Shown here piece after piece: positions 46,282-55,902 of a stretch of 64,000 nt of DNA. Position 1 is the first letter of the stretch, and the number at the start of each line of letters is the position of its first letter. The notes beneath the pieces are model-generated. The model was not told the origin of the DNA. It saw only the letters and a program-made list of their open reading frames with translations, and did not search any database. Origin of the DNA: Caulobacter sp. BK020 (GTDB lineage Bacteria > Pseudomonadota > Alphaproteobacteria > Caulobacterales > Caulobacteraceae); assembly GCF_004342605.1 (NCBI RefSeq), contig NZ_SLZL01000010.1, forward strand, positions 168,019 through 232,018, written 5' to 3'. Both the position numbers and the translations under genes were made by a program.

Positions 46282-49200
46282 TTACTTGAGCGTCGCGGTC
46301 GCGCGGCGCTCTAGCTTGCCCCAGCCCACCCGTCCGCCGCGGGCCGCGGTCAGCACCGACTTGACCACCACGTAGTACATCAGTTGGCGGTAGCCGAAGC
46401 GCTGGACCGGCAGGTACGGCAGGTCGGCCCAGGGCGCGCGCTTCTCCAGCGCCATGCCCAGGGCGCCGGCCGACAGGTCGACCAGGATGAACACGCCCCA
46501 ATAGAGCAGGCCGCGAATGGTGTCGTCGGGCGACCACTCCACCGGATGGGCCAGCGCGCCGTAAAGGCCCGAAATCAGGCTCCAGACCACCGCCAGGTCG
46601 ACCAGCGGCGCGGCGACGGCCAGCAGGATCTGGAACAGCCAGATCTGCGGCAGGGCGATGAAGCCGAGGGCCGGGGTCTTGGGGTTGAACAGGGCCGCGC
46701 GGTGCTTCCAGACGCACTGCAGGGTGCCAAACGACCAGCGGAAGCGTTGCTTTAGCAGGCCGCCGACCGTGTCCGGGGCCTCGGTGAAGGCCTGGGCGGC
46801 CGGGTCGAAGGCCACCTTCCAGCCGGCGCGCTGGCAGGCGATGGTCAGGTCCTGGTCCTCGGCCAGGGTGTCGGACGGATAGCCGCCCAGGGCGTCGAGC
46901 ACGCTCTTGCGCCAGGCGCCGACCGCGCCGGGCACCACGGTGACGGCTCCCAGGGCCGCCAGGGCCCGGCGCTCCAGGTTCTGGGCGGTGACATATTCCA
47001 GGGCCTGCCACCGCGTGACGATGTTCAGGCGGTTGCCGACGATGGCGTTGCCGGCCACCGCCCCGATCGTCGGGTCCTGGAACCAGCGGACAAGACGTCC
47101 GATGGTCTTCGGCGGAAACAGCGTGTCGGCGTCGAGCGCCACCACATAATCGCCCTTGGCCACCGCCAGGCCGCGATTGACCGCCCGCGCCTTGCCGCCG
47201 TTCTCGAAGCTCAGCAGGGTCACGCGCGGGTCGGAACCGTGGGCCCGGCGCACCGCCTCGGCCGTACCGTCCTTGGAGCCGTCGTCGAGGACCAGGACCT
47301 CGATGTTCTTCCACTCCGATTCCAGGATCCGCGACACCGAGGCGGCGATCACCTTCTCCTCGTTGAAGCAAGGGATCAGCACGCTGACCAGCGGACCGTT
47401 CTGCGGGTCCAGGTTGGCGGGGCTCTGGTGAGTCCAGCGATGGACCAGGGCCAGGCCGGCCAGGAACACCAGCCGCGCCAGGCCCAGGGCGATGGCGGTG
47501 ATGAACAGCGCGCTCAGCATGAACTTCAAGCCGCGGAACAGGCCAAAGCCCACGCGGTCCAGGGCCAGGGCGAAGGGATCGCGGTCGCTGACCGGCATGG
47601 CCTGGGCCGGGGTCAGGCCGGCCAGCTCGCCGACCGTGACCAGGCGATAGCCGCGCGCCCGGATGGCGTCGATCAGGCCCGGCAGGGCCTCCACGGTGCG
47701 CGAGCGGTTGCCGCCGGCGTCGTGCAGCAGCACCACCTGCCCAGGCCTGTCGCCCGGATGGTCCAGGCGCTCCAGCGTGCGGTCGATGATCGTCTGCGGC
47801 GAGGGCTTCTGCCAGTCGTCGGTGTCGATCCGCAGGCCGACGATCAGGTAGCCCAGCTCCTGGGCGATCACCAGCGGGGCCACCTCGTGCGGGGTCGACG
47901 GCTCGGCGTCGCCGAAGAACGGCGGCCGGAACAAGCGCATCGAACGGCCGGTGATCACCTCGAACAGGCGCTGGGTGGCGTTCAGCTCGACATCGGTCTG
48001 GGCGATCGGGATTTCGCCGATATTGGGGTGGGTCCAGGTGTGGCCGCCCACCTCGTGACCCTCGGCGACCTCGCGCTTCACCAGGTCGGGCCGGGTCTGC
48101 ATGTTCTCGCCGATCACGAAGAAGGTGGCCGGGGCCTTCTTCGCCTTGAGGATGTCGAGGATCTTCGGCGTCCAGCGCGCGTCGGGGCCGTCGTCGAAGG
48201 TCAGGGCCACCAGGCCCGGCTTCTGGCCGTAGCGCTCGATCACGTACGAGCTGGGCAGGACGTCGTAGGTCTGGTCCGAGATCAGGCCGGTGTCGGGATC
48301 GAACGTCACGCTGCGCTTGCCCGGCGTCGGCAGGTTGGCCACCCGCAGCACCTCGCCGCCGCCGTCGAAGTCGACGCTGGTTCCGGCCGGGATGCGGGTC
48401 AGGCCGGCGGCCGAGGCCTGGCCATAGGGCTTGCCCAGCACGCTCCAGACGCCCGGATCCTCCATGCCCATCCGCCACAGGCCATAGCCCCGCGGCTTCC
48501 ATTCGTCGGTGACCTTGACCTGGTTGAACAGGGTGGCGGCGTCCAGGAACCAGACCTCATGGCTGTCGCCGTTGTCGTCGACATAGTCGTAGGTCGGGTT
48601 CAGGGCGTCGTCGTCCATGTCGATATTGGCGCCGGCGTCCTGGGCGTTGCGGATCGCCTCGTGGAAGGTCGCCGGCGAACCCGCCACCGCCTTGCCCGCC
48701 TTGTTCAGGGTCCAGTCGTAGCCATAGGCGCCCAGGGCCATGACCGTACGAGCCGGATCCAGCTTGGCGAAGCGCTTGGCCAGCTCGCCCTCGTACCAGT
48801 CCTGGCCGGCGTTGGGCCCGGGATCGCCGCCGGCGTAGTGCTGGTCGTAGGCCATCAGCACCAGGGTGTCGGACGCGTCCTGCAGCGCCTTCAGCGGCCA
48901 GCCCTGGCCGTCGAACGGCGCGGTGACCCACACCTCGCGGCCCTGCGGCCTGAAGGCCGCGCGCGCCTCGTTCAGCAGCTTGGGATAGTTGGCCAGGCCG
49001 GCGGGCGACAGGTTCTCCAGGTCGAAGACATAGCCGCCATAGCCGCGGCGGACCGCCAGGTCGGCCAGGCCGGCGATCAGCTTGGCCCGGGCCTGCGGAT
49101 TGGCCAGCAGGGCGTCGGCCAGCGGCCCGTTGAAGGCGGCGTTGGCCGAGTTGTGGACCAGGGGCAGCACGGCCGGATGGTTGGGCGCGGCGGCGATCCG

Positions 49201-49635
49201 GGCCACGCCCTGCGGGTCGTCGTCGATGGCGATGTCGCCGCCGGGGCCGCGCAGCGCCACCCACTGCGGCGAGACCACGTCCAGCTTGTCGATGTTGCGG
49301 CGCAGGGACTCGCGGGAGTCCTCGTCCCAGCTGACATAGAAGCCGACGCTGATCGGCCGGGACTGGGACGCGCCGGTGGCCGCGGTCGTCGGGCGCGGCA
49401 CCTTGCGCCAGTCGAGGTTCCGCTTCAACCGATGCGCCGACTCCTTGTGCAGGGACGACAGGACGTGCGGGTCCTTCAGGGTCACGGCCGGCAGGCGCGG
49501 CGCGAAGGCCAGGGTGGCCAGGAAGGCCGCCACGATCGCGGCCAAGGCCGACAGGGTGATCCCCAGGATCAGTCGCATCCTCCGGTCCCGCCGGCCGGTG
49601 GGGTCGTGGAAGATATGCCGGTCGTCGCCGCCCAT
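46282..49635 (-). CDS. Trifunctional GH18-like / polysaccharide deacetylase / GT2 protein
   Basis: A 1117-residue membrane protein with three enzyme modules. An N-terminal helix (about 20-45) anchors it. A glycoside hydrolase 18-like domain (about 95-400) has YVFDLEN with D205/E207 as the acid pair. A NodB deacetylase (about 470-680) has TFDDGPD (479-485) and HTWTH (532-536). After membrane helices near 700-735 comes a processive GT2 domain (about 745-970) with DAD (835-837), EDQD (926-929) and QRFRW (963-967), then C-terminal helices. This should make a beta-linked amino-sugar polymer, deacetylate it outside and trim or recognise it. The start may be at 49635 or the Met 19 codons later. Confidence 0.93.
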   Translation of the reverse strand: MGGDDRHIFHDPTGRRDRRMRLILGITLSALAAIVAAFLATLAFAPRLPAVTLKDPHVLSSLHKESAHRLKRNLDWRKVPRPTTAATGASQSRPISVGFYVSWDEDSRESLRRNIDKLDVVSPQWVALRGPGGDIAIDDDPQGVARIAAAPNHPAVLPLVHNSANAAFNGPLADALLANPQARAKLIAGLADLAVRRGYGGYVFDLENLSPAGLANYPKLLNEARAAFRPQGREVWVTAPFDGQGWPLKALQDASDTLVLMAYDQHYAGGDPGPNAGQDWYEGELAKRFAKLDPARTVMALGAYGYDWTLNKAGKAVAGSPATFHEAIRNAQDAGANIDMDDDALNPTYDYVDDNGDSHEVWFLDAATLFNQVKVTDEWKPRGYGLWRMGMEDPGVWSVLGKPYGQASAAGLTRIPAGTSVDFDGGGEVLRVANLPTPGKRSVTFDPDTGLISDQTYDVLPSSYVIERYGQKPGLVALTFDDGPDARWTPKILDILKAKKAPATFFVIGENMQTRPDLVKREVAEGHEVGGHTWTHPNIGEIPIAQTDVELNATQRLFEVITGRSMRLFRPPFFGDAEPSTPHEVAPLVIAQELGYLIVGLRIDTDDWQKPSPQTIIDRTLERLDHPGDRPGQVVLLHDAGGNRSRTVEALPGLIDAIRARGYRLVTVGELAGLTPAQAMPVSDRDPFALALDRVGFGLFRGLKFMLSALFITAIALGLARLVFLAGLALVHRWTHQSPANLDPQNGPLVSVLIPCFNEEKVIAASVSRILESEWKNIEVLVLDDGSKDGTAEAVRRAHGSDPRVTLLSFENGGKARAVNRGLAVAKGDYVVALDADTLFPPKTIGRLVRWFQDPTIGAVAGNAIVGNRLNIVTRWQALEYVTAQNLERRALAALGAVTVVPGAVGAWRKSVLDALGGYPSDTLAEDQDLTIACQRAGWKVAFDPAAQAFTEAPDTVGGLLKQRFRWSFGTLQCVWKHRAALFNPKTPALGFIALPQIWLFQILLAVAAPLVDLAVVWSLISGLYGALAHPVEWSPDDTIRGLLYWGVFILVDLSAGALGMALEKRAPWADLPYLPVQRFGYRQLMYYVVVKSVLTAARGGRVGWGKLERRATATLK

Positions 49636-49747
49636 GCTCGCAGTCCCGCGTTCGTCAGCCGGCTCTTGTAACCTGAACGTGTCGGAACAGTGGCGCTTCT
49701 TTGGGTGCGGTCAATCGCCCCATCGGGCGTCCGTCGGACGCGCCATG

Positions 49748-51085
49748 CTAATCCACCCAGTCGCGGGCCAGCCGGCGCGAGGCCAGGAAGAACAGCAGGG
49801 CCGCGACCAGGTAGAAGCCCATGCCGGTATAGATCGACCAGCGCAGGGATTCCTGGCCGAACACCGGCTTCAGCAGGTCCGAGACCAGGCCGAAATAATA
49901 GGTGCCGACCGCGATCCCCAGCAGGTTGTTGATCAGCAGGAACAGGGCCGAGGCTGTGGTGCGCATCGGCGCGGGGGCCAGATGCTGCACGGCGGCCGTG
50001 ATCGGTCCGAGCCAGGCCAGGTTCAGGCCCGTGGGGATCAGGAAGATCGCGAAGGCCAGGGCCAGGGCCGCCCAGTTGCTCCCCATTGGGCCGCCCAGCC
50101 CGCCGACCAGCGACCCGCTGTTCATCGCCAGCAGGAAGCAGGGCACCGAGATCAGGAACGCCACCGCCGGGGTCAATGGGTAGCCGGCCTTGGACTTCGC
50201 GCCCAGCCGGTCGGCCACCACCCCGCCCAGCCAGATGCCCAGCAGGCCGCCGAAGAAGGCGATGCCGGAATAGTACCAGGCGGTCTCGCGCAGGGTCAGG
50301 CCCAGGCTGCGCATGAAGAACGACGGCAGCCACAGCGCCACGCCGTAGCCGCAGACCGAGGACGAGGCCGCGCCGAACGACAGCAGCCAGAAGCTGGGCT
50401 TCCTGGCCAGCACGCCCACCACCTGGCCCAGCGGCGCGGCCGGGGCCTGGACGGTGGTGGTGTCGCCCGCCGCCATGTCGGCCCCGCCCCGGCGGGGATC
50501 CCGGACCACCAGCCGGAAGACCGGAGCCAGCAGCACGCCGACCGCGCCCACGGCGATGAACGCGGTCCGCCAGCCGAAATGCACCGCCAGCAGGCCGCCC
50601 ACCAGGGCGCCGGCCGCCGTGCCCAGCGGAATGCCGAACGCGTAGGCCGCCAGGGCCCGGGCCCGCTGCGACTTGGGGAAATAGTCGGCCAGCATCGAAT
50701 AGGCCGGCGCCACACCGCCCGCCTCGCCGATGCCCACGCCCATCCGCGCCAGGAACAGCTGCGAGAACCCGCCGGTGAAGCCGCACAGGGCGGTGAAGCC
50801 GCTCCACAGGGTCAGGGCGGCGGTCATGATCCACACCCGGCTGAAGCGGTCGGCCAGCCAGGCGATCGGGATGGCCAGGGTCGTGTAGAGCAGGGCGAAG
50901 GCCAGGCCGCTCATCAGGCCGAACTGGCCGTCGGTCAGGCCGAACTCCTCCTTGATGGGCTTGGCCAGGATGCCGAGGATCTGCCGGTCCAGGAAGTTGA
51001 GCGTGTAGACCAGGATCAGCATGGCCAGCACGACATAGCGATAGCGCGAGCCGGCCTGGACTTTCTGAATCTGTAGGTCGCTCAT
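49748..51085 (-). CDS. MFS transporter
   Basis: A 445-residue inner-membrane transporter with about 12 hydrophobic segments. The LNFLDRQILGIL segment near residue 30, and DRFSRVW and GIGEAGGVAPAYS further on, match the spinster/ACS-like MFS group that imports organic compounds. It lies 93 bases downstream of a TonB receptor on the same strand, suggesting uptake of the same substrate. The substrate is unknown. Confidence 0.9.
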   Translation of the reverse strand: MSDLQIQKVQAGSRYRYVVLAMLILVYTLNFLDRQILGILAKPIKEEFGLTDGQFGLMSGLAFALLYTTLAIPIAWLADRFSRVWIMTAALTLWSGFTALCGFTGGFSQLFLARMGVGIGEAGGVAPAYSMLADYFPKSQRARALAAYAFGIPLGTAAGALVGGLLAVHFGWRTAFIAVGAVGVLLAPVFRLVVRDPRRGGADMAAGDTTTVQAPAAPLGQVVGVLARKPSFWLLSFGAASSSVCGYGVALWLPSFFMRSLGLTLRETAWYYSGIAFFGGLLGIWLGGVVADRLGAKSKAGYPLTPAVAFLISVPCFLLAMNSGSLVGGLGGPMGSNWAALALAFAIFLIPTGLNLAWLGPITAAVQHLAPAPMRTTASALFLLINNLLGIAVGTYYFGLVSDLLKPVFGQESLRWSIYTGMGFYLVAALLFFLASRRLARDWVD

Positions 51086-51178
51086 CGGGTCCCGCCGCGA
51101 ATCGTCAAGATGGACAAGGAAACGGCGACGGCCCGTTGCAGCAAGCCGTCGCCGGTCAGGTCGAGGATCGAAAGGGGC

Positions 51179-53437
51179 CTAGAACTTGACCTCGATCGAG
51201 GCCGAATAGGTGCGCGGCGGGCCGTAGAAGCCGATCACCGAGTTGTTGTAGGTGGCGACCCCGAAGTTGTAGCCGCCGGTGCGATAGCGCTCGTCGGTCA
51301 GGTTCTTGCCGGCCACCGAGATCTTGTAGCGACCGCCTTCCGGCGCCCAGCTGGCGGTCAGGTCCACCAGGGTGAAGGCCTTCTGGTCCAGCAGCGGCAG
51401 AGGCTGCTCGAACTGCTGGTAGTCGTCGCGATAGCTGACCATCGGCGTGATCTGCAGCTCGCCGCCGGCCACCGTTCCGCGCCAGGTCAGGCTGGCGTTA
51501 CCGGTCCATTCCGGGGTGTTCTGGAAGCCGTAGAGGTCGGCCACGTTGACCACCTGGCCGCCGGCCGGGATGGTCTGGGACGGATTGACCGGGTTCGGCG
51601 CCCCGGCCGGCACGAACCGGCTGAAGGTGTCGTACTTGGCGTGGATGTAGCCGAGGGCCACCGTGCCCGACAGGTGCTGGCTGAACCGGGCGTTGGCCTC
51701 GAACTCCACGCCGTACAGGGTGGAGGCCCCGGCGTTGTCGACCGAGCTGGCGATGCCGGTCGGCACGACCACCTGGGTGGTGACCTGCTGGTCCTTGTAC
51801 TTGGACAGGAACGCCGCCGTGGCGAACGACACCCGGCGATCGAACAGATTGCCCTTCAGCCCCACCTCGTAGGCGTTGACGGTCTCGGGGTTGTAGCCGT
51901 TGACGGTCTGGGGCGTCAGGAAGGCGTCGCCGCGCATGTCCCAGCCGCCCGACTTGTAGCCCTTCGAATAGGAGACGTAGGTGTTCAGGTCGTCGGTCAG
52001 CGCGTACGAGGCCGACAGGCGCGGGGTGAACTCCTCGAAGGTCTTCTCGGCGCTGTAGTTGGTGCGCACCTGCAGGATCGGCCGCGCCGTCCCGCCCTGG
52101 TAGGGCGTGCGCGTGGCGCCCAGGTAGAAGAACCGGAAGGTGTTGCTGCGCTTGTGGTCGCGGGTGGCGCGGGCGCCCAGCGAGACCTTGAAGCGGTCGG
52201 TGAAGCTGGCCGAGACGTCGAAGAAGGCCGCGAAGCTCTGGGTGCTGACCTTGCCGCCGTCGGCGATCGCCACGCCCAGGTTGCCGGCGATGGTGTCGAA
52301 CTCGCCGGAGGCCTGGCTGTTCATGTAATAGAGGCCGAACACGCCCTGGACGGTGTCGTCGGAATAGACCGCCTGCAGTTCCTGCGAGAACGAACGGTCG
52401 TCATAGGTGGCCGGCACGTCCAGGGTCGGCAGCGGCGTGCCGTCGAAGTCGATCAGGGTGTCGGTGTGGCCCTTGCGGCCGGCGGTGATCGACTTGAAGG
52501 TCAGATAGTCGCTGGCGTGGTACTCGCCGGTCAACGACAGGCCCTCGGTCTCGACCGAGTTGGAATCGCCCAGGCCGGCCTGGGTGTCATAGACGTCCAG
52601 CACCTTGTAGCCGCCGACCAGGGCCGGCAGTTCGCGGTGGCCGTGGCGGGGATTGGAGTCGTCCTTCACCTTGTCATAGGCCAGGCGGAAGAACAGGTCG
52701 TCGCTGGGCTTGTACTCGGCGCTCAGGCGGTAGGCCTGGACGTCCTTGTTGTACTGCTCGGCCCCCGTCGTCAGGTTCGTGCCGTAGCCGTCGCGCTTGT
52801 AGAGCGCGTAGGCGCCGCCCACCGACAGGCCGCCGGCGACCGGGGTGTGGCCCTCGACCAGCAGGTCGGTCTGGTTGAAGCTGCCGTAGGTCCCGCGGAT
52901 CTTGCCGCCGGCCTCGTCGCCCAGGCGGTTGGTCACGTACTTGATCGCGCCGCCGATGGTGTTGCGGCCGTAGAGCGTGCCCTGCGGGCCGCGCAGCACT
53001 TCGATCCGCGAGACGTCGAACACGTCCAGCACGGCGCCCTGCGGACGGTAGATGTAGACGTCGTCGACATAGAGGCCGACGCCGGGCTCGTAGCCCCACA
53101 GCGGGTCCTGCTGACCGATGCCGCGGATGTAGGAGATCAGGGTCGAGTTCGAGCCGCGCGCGGTCTGCACGGTGATGTTCGGCGTCGTCTGCGACAGGGT
53201 GGTGATGTCGTTGGCGGCCTGGCGCTCCAGCGTCTCGGCGCTGAAGGCCGAGACGGCGATCGGCACGTCCTTGAGGGTTTCCTCCCGCCGGCGGGCGGTG
53301 ACGACCAGTTCGTCGACCGCCACCGGGCTGGCGGCGGCGTCGGCGCCGGCGGGCGCGGCGTCCTGGGCGATCGCGGTCGTCGCGGCCGCCGACCAGGCCG
53401 CGCCGGCCAGCAGCGCGAGCTTGAGCATCATCTTCAT
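51179..53437 (-). CDS. TonB-dependent receptor
   Basis: A 752-residue outer-membrane receptor. Signal peptide to about AIAQ (residue 25). The TonB box region DELVVTARR near residue 44 precedes the plug domain (about 50-170, with RIEVLRGPQGTLYGRN), then a 22-strand barrel ending in SIEVKF. The ligand cannot be told from sequence. The gene lies 198 bases downstream of a TetR gene and 93 bases before an MFS gene, so it may be an inducible uptake system for one organic substrate. ExbD partners are at 59-60 kb. Confidence 0.95.
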   Translation of the reverse strand: MKMMLKLALLAGAAWSAAATTAIAQDAAPAGADAAASPVAVDELVVTARRREETLKDVPIAVSAFSAETLERQAANDITTLSQTTPNITVQTARGSNSTLISYIRGIGQQDPLWGYEPGVGLYVDDVYIYRPQGAVLDVFDVSRIEVLRGPQGTLYGRNTIGGAIKYVTNRLGDEAGGKIRGTYGSFNQTDLLVEGHTPVAGGLSVGGAYALYKRDGYGTNLTTGAEQYNKDVQAYRLSAEYKPSDDLFFRLAYDKVKDDSNPRHGHRELPALVGGYKVLDVYDTQAGLGDSNSVETEGLSLTGEYHASDYLTFKSITAGRKGHTDTLIDFDGTPLPTLDVPATYDDRSFSQELQAVYSDDTVQGVFGLYYMNSQASGEFDTIAGNLGVAIADGGKVSTQSFAAFFDVSASFTDRFKVSLGARATRDHKRSNTFRFFYLGATRTPYQGGTARPILQVRTNYSAEKTFEEFTPRLSASYALTDDLNTYVSYSKGYKSGGWDMRGDAFLTPQTVNGYNPETVNAYEVGLKGNLFDRRVSFATAAFLSKYKDQQVTTQVVVPTGIASSVDNAGASTLYGVEFEANARFSQHLSGTVALGYIHAKYDTFSRFVPAGAPNPVNPSQTIPAGGQVVNVADLYGFQNTPEWTGNASLTWRGTVAGGELQITPMVSYRDDYQQFEQPLPLLDQKAFTLVDLTASWAPEGGRYKISVAGKNLTDERYRTGGYNFGVATYNNSVIGFYGPPRTYSASIEVKF

Positions 53438-53575
53438 GGGTTTTCCCCTCCCCTATGCGTTCCGTCCCGTGCCGGACAGCGCCGTCGAACGGACGCATTT
53501 CCCGGCTTCCGCGAATTCATTCGCCCGCGAATTGGAGAACACTGTCACCCAGAGTTGCGGTTTGCGCCAGCCTTT

Positions 53576-53593
53576 TTTCATCATCTGATGAAA
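53576..53593 (-). promoter_or_regulatory. 18-bp palindrome, probable TetR operator
   Basis: TTTCATCA-TC-TGATGAAA: 8-bp perfect arms with a 2-base centre, 139 bases upstream of the TonB receptor start and just after the TetR stop. Size and spacing fit a TetR-dimer site controlling the receptor-MFS unit. Confidence 0.6.
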
Positions 53594-53635
53594 TGAAGAC
53601 ATGGAACGCCGCAAGGCTCGGGAAAGCCTGGGAAA

Positions 53636-54358
53636 TCAGCCTTGGGGGGCGCGGGCGATGACGGCCTCGAAGCCGGCCGCGCAGTAGGCGAACAGTCGGG
53701 CCCGCACCGCCCCCAGGTCGCTGGAATGGCATTCGCCATTGGACAGGGAGTCGATGCGGCCGGTCTCCGACAGGGCCAGCATCATCGAGCCGGTCAGGAA
53801 CTGGTAGCTCCAGTAGAGGTCGCGATATTCAGCATCCGGACGGACCGCCTTCAGGGTCTCGACCAGGCGGTGGACGACGGGGTCGAAGAACCGCGCCATG
53901 GTCTCGCCGCCCCAGGCTGGGGTGTTGTTCACCTGGGCCACCAGAGCGAAATAACTCTTCCAGCCCTGGCCGCCGTCCTGGGAGATGCGCAGCAGGGGCT
54001 CGATGAAGGCCTCGATCACCCCCTCGACGGTCATGGTCCCGGGATGGTTCTTCTCGTAGGCGTCCATCGAGACGCTGCGGGCGGTGTTGAGGATCTCGGC
54101 CCGGCGCAGGAACACCGAGTCGAACAGCTCGCGCTTGGCGCCGAAATAGTAGTGGATCAGGGCGGTGTCGACGCCGGCCTCGGCGGCCACCTGGCGGATG
54201 GTGACGCCGTGGAAGCCGTGGCGCGCGAACAGCCCCTCGGCGGCGTCGAGGATGGTCTCCTTCAGGTCCCGCCCCGTGGCCTTGGACGGCCGGCCGCGGC
54301 CGGCCGGCTTGGCGCGAGGGACGGGCTGGGCGCGAGGGGCTCGAACTTGCGAGGTCAT
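53636..54358 (-). CDS. TetR/AcrR family transcriptional regulator
   Basis: A 240-residue regulator. The N-terminal helix-turn-helix reads ILDAAEGLFARHGFHGVTIRQVAAEAG (split over about 42-68), with LIHYYFGAKRELF closing the domain. The N-terminal ~35 residues are basic and Pro-rich. The start ATG 54358 is used. It precedes the TonB receptor and MFS genes on the same strand, with a palindrome between, so it probably represses them until ligand binds. Confidence 0.92.
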   Translation of the reverse strand: MTSQVRAPRAQPVPRAKPAGRGRPSKATGRDLKETILDAAEGLFARHGFHGVTIRQVAAEAGVDTALIHYYFGAKRELFDSVFLRRAEILNTARSVSMDAYEKNHPGTMTVEGVIEAFIEPLLRISQDGGQGWKSYFALVAQVNNTPAWGGETMARFFDPVVHRLVETLKAVRPDAEYRDLYWSYQFLTGSMMLALSETGRIDSLSNGECHSSDLGAVRARLFAYCAAGFEAVIARAPQG

Positions 54359-54426
54359 GTTCCGGGGTCCGCGCTTTGCTTGACCGTTCGTAGGCCTCCC
54401 GGCGCGGCTCTGGCAAGCGGCAGGGC

Positions 54427-54984
54427 TCAGCCGAACACCATCTGCCACATCAGCCGGCCGGGCAGGAAGGCGAAGGCTCCGGCGATCAGCAGGCCGCCGA
54501 CGAACAGGCCGGTCATCGTCCGGCCGTGCAGGCGGACCTTGTGCTTGCGGGCGGCGAACACCCCCATGGGCAGGGCGATCAGGGTCCAGCCGGCGAACAG
54601 GTGCAGGAAGCTGTAGCCGCCGGGATTGGACCGGTGGATGAACAGCGACGAGATCGCCGCCGTCGCCATGGCGACCACCCAGATCCAGCCCAGGGCGCGG
54701 TGGATGGTGGTTCCCTTCAGGCCCAGCATCAGGACGACGCCGATCGCCAGGGCGGTGCTCACCGCCGCCACATGGACCTGGATCTGGAGCGGCGCGGCCG
54801 CCAGCAGGCCCAGGTGAGGCGCGTGGAGCTGGCCCTTCAGGTGCAGGAAACCGCCGAGCACGGCGGCCGGTCCATGGCCCTGGGACGCACCCGTCGCCAG
54901 GATCAGGCCCACGGTGACGGCCAGGGCGATCAGCGCCGTGCGGATAAAGCGAGCCGGGCCGATTGACAGGCTGGTGTCGGACAT
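54427..54984 (-). CDS. DUF2306 family membrane protein
   Basis: A 185-residue inner-membrane protein with four or five hydrophobic helices and conserved His residues in LHLKGQLHAPHLG, QIQVHVAAV, IHRALGW and FLHLFAGW. This fits the DUF2306 family. Function is unknown. It is divergent from a LytTR regulator across a 101-base gap, a pairing that suggests the regulator controls it or senses with it. Confidence 0.78.
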   Translation of the reverse strand: MSDTSLSIGPARFIRTALIALAVTVGLILATGASQGHGPAAVLGGFLHLKGQLHAPHLGLLAAAPLQIQVHVAAVSTALAIGVVLMLGLKGTTIHRALGWIWVVAMATAAISSLFIHRSNPGGYSFLHLFAGWTLIALPMGVFAARKHKVRLHGRTMTGLFVGGLLIAGAFAFLPGRLMWQMVFG

Positions 54985-55085
54985 CTTGTTTCTCCCGAAG
55001 CGATCGCGCCAGAGCTGGGGCGATCCCAGATGGGCGATAAGGTCGGGTCCGGCTTAGGATCGGCGGCGGCGGGGGTCATCCGAAG

Positions 55086-55889
55086 GTGCGTGAGAAAGCG
55101 TCGGCAGTTCGTGAACGGCGGGCCGCCGCCATTGGCGAAGCGCCAACGGACACGCCTGTTCCGGCCTTCCTGCGAAGCTATCTGCGCCCGCTGGCGGTGG
55201 CCGTGGTCGCCGGCGTCTTCCTGGCTCTGGTCGGCGCGCTGGGCACCAGCGACACGCCCCTGGTTCCGCGCCTGGCCTACTGGATCGGCCTGTCGGTCCT
55301 GGGCGCGGTGCTGGGCACGACCGTCGCCCAGGCCGTCGGCGGCCTGTGGCCGGGCCTGGCCTCGACCTGGTGGCGCGCCCTGATCATCGTCGTGGTGCTG
55401 ACGCCGCTGTTCACGGTGCTGGTCTGGCTGGCGGGCGGCCGCTCGCCCCTGACCCCGCGGGTCGCGGCGACCTATTTCGGCGTCACCCTGCTGATGACCA
55501 GCGGCATGACCGCCCTGATGACCCTGGCCACCCGGCGCGCGATCGAGACCCACGCCGCGCCGCCGGAGGCGCCCCCGCCCCGCTTCCTCGAACGCCTGCC
55601 CCCGCGCCTGCGCGGCGGCGAGATCTACGCCGTCGAGGCCGAGGACCACTATCTGCGCCTGCACACCTCCAAGGGCCAGGACCTGATCCTGCTGCGCCTG
55701 TCCGATGCGGTGGCCGAACTGGAGGGCATCGAGGGCGCCCAGACCCATCGCTCCTGGTGGGTGGCCAAGGCGGCGGTTCAGGACGCCAAGCGGGGCGACG
55801 GCCGCGCCACCCTGACCCTGAAGAACGGCGTCGAGGCGCCCGTCAGCCGCGCCTACGCCCGCACGCTGCGCGAGGCGGGCTGGTACTGA
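55086..55889 (+). CDS. LytTR domain transcriptional regulator, membrane-bound
   Basis: A 267-residue protein. About four membrane helices fill residues 30-150. The C-terminal LytTR DNA-binding domain (about 165-267) carries YAVEAEDHYLRLHTSKG and THRSWWVAK. There is no receiver domain, so it is a one-component membrane regulator rather than a LytR/AgrA response regulator. It starts with GTG 55086. It is divergent from the DUF2306 gene. Confidence 0.87.
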   Translation: MREKASAVRERRAAAIGEAPTDTPVPAFLRSYLRPLAVAVVAGVFLALVGALGTSDTPLVPRLAYWIGLSVLGAVLGTTVAQAVGGLWPGLASTWWRALIIVVVLTPLFTVLVWLAGGRSPLTPRVAATYFGVTLLMTSGMTALMTLATRRAIETHAAPPEAPPPRFLERLPPRLRGGEIYAVEAEDHYLRLHTSKGQDLILLRLSDAVAELEGIEGAQTHRSWWVAKAAVQDAKRGDGRATLTLKNGVEAPVSRAYARTLREAGWY

Positions 55890-55902
55890 GCGGCTTCCGT
55901 TC

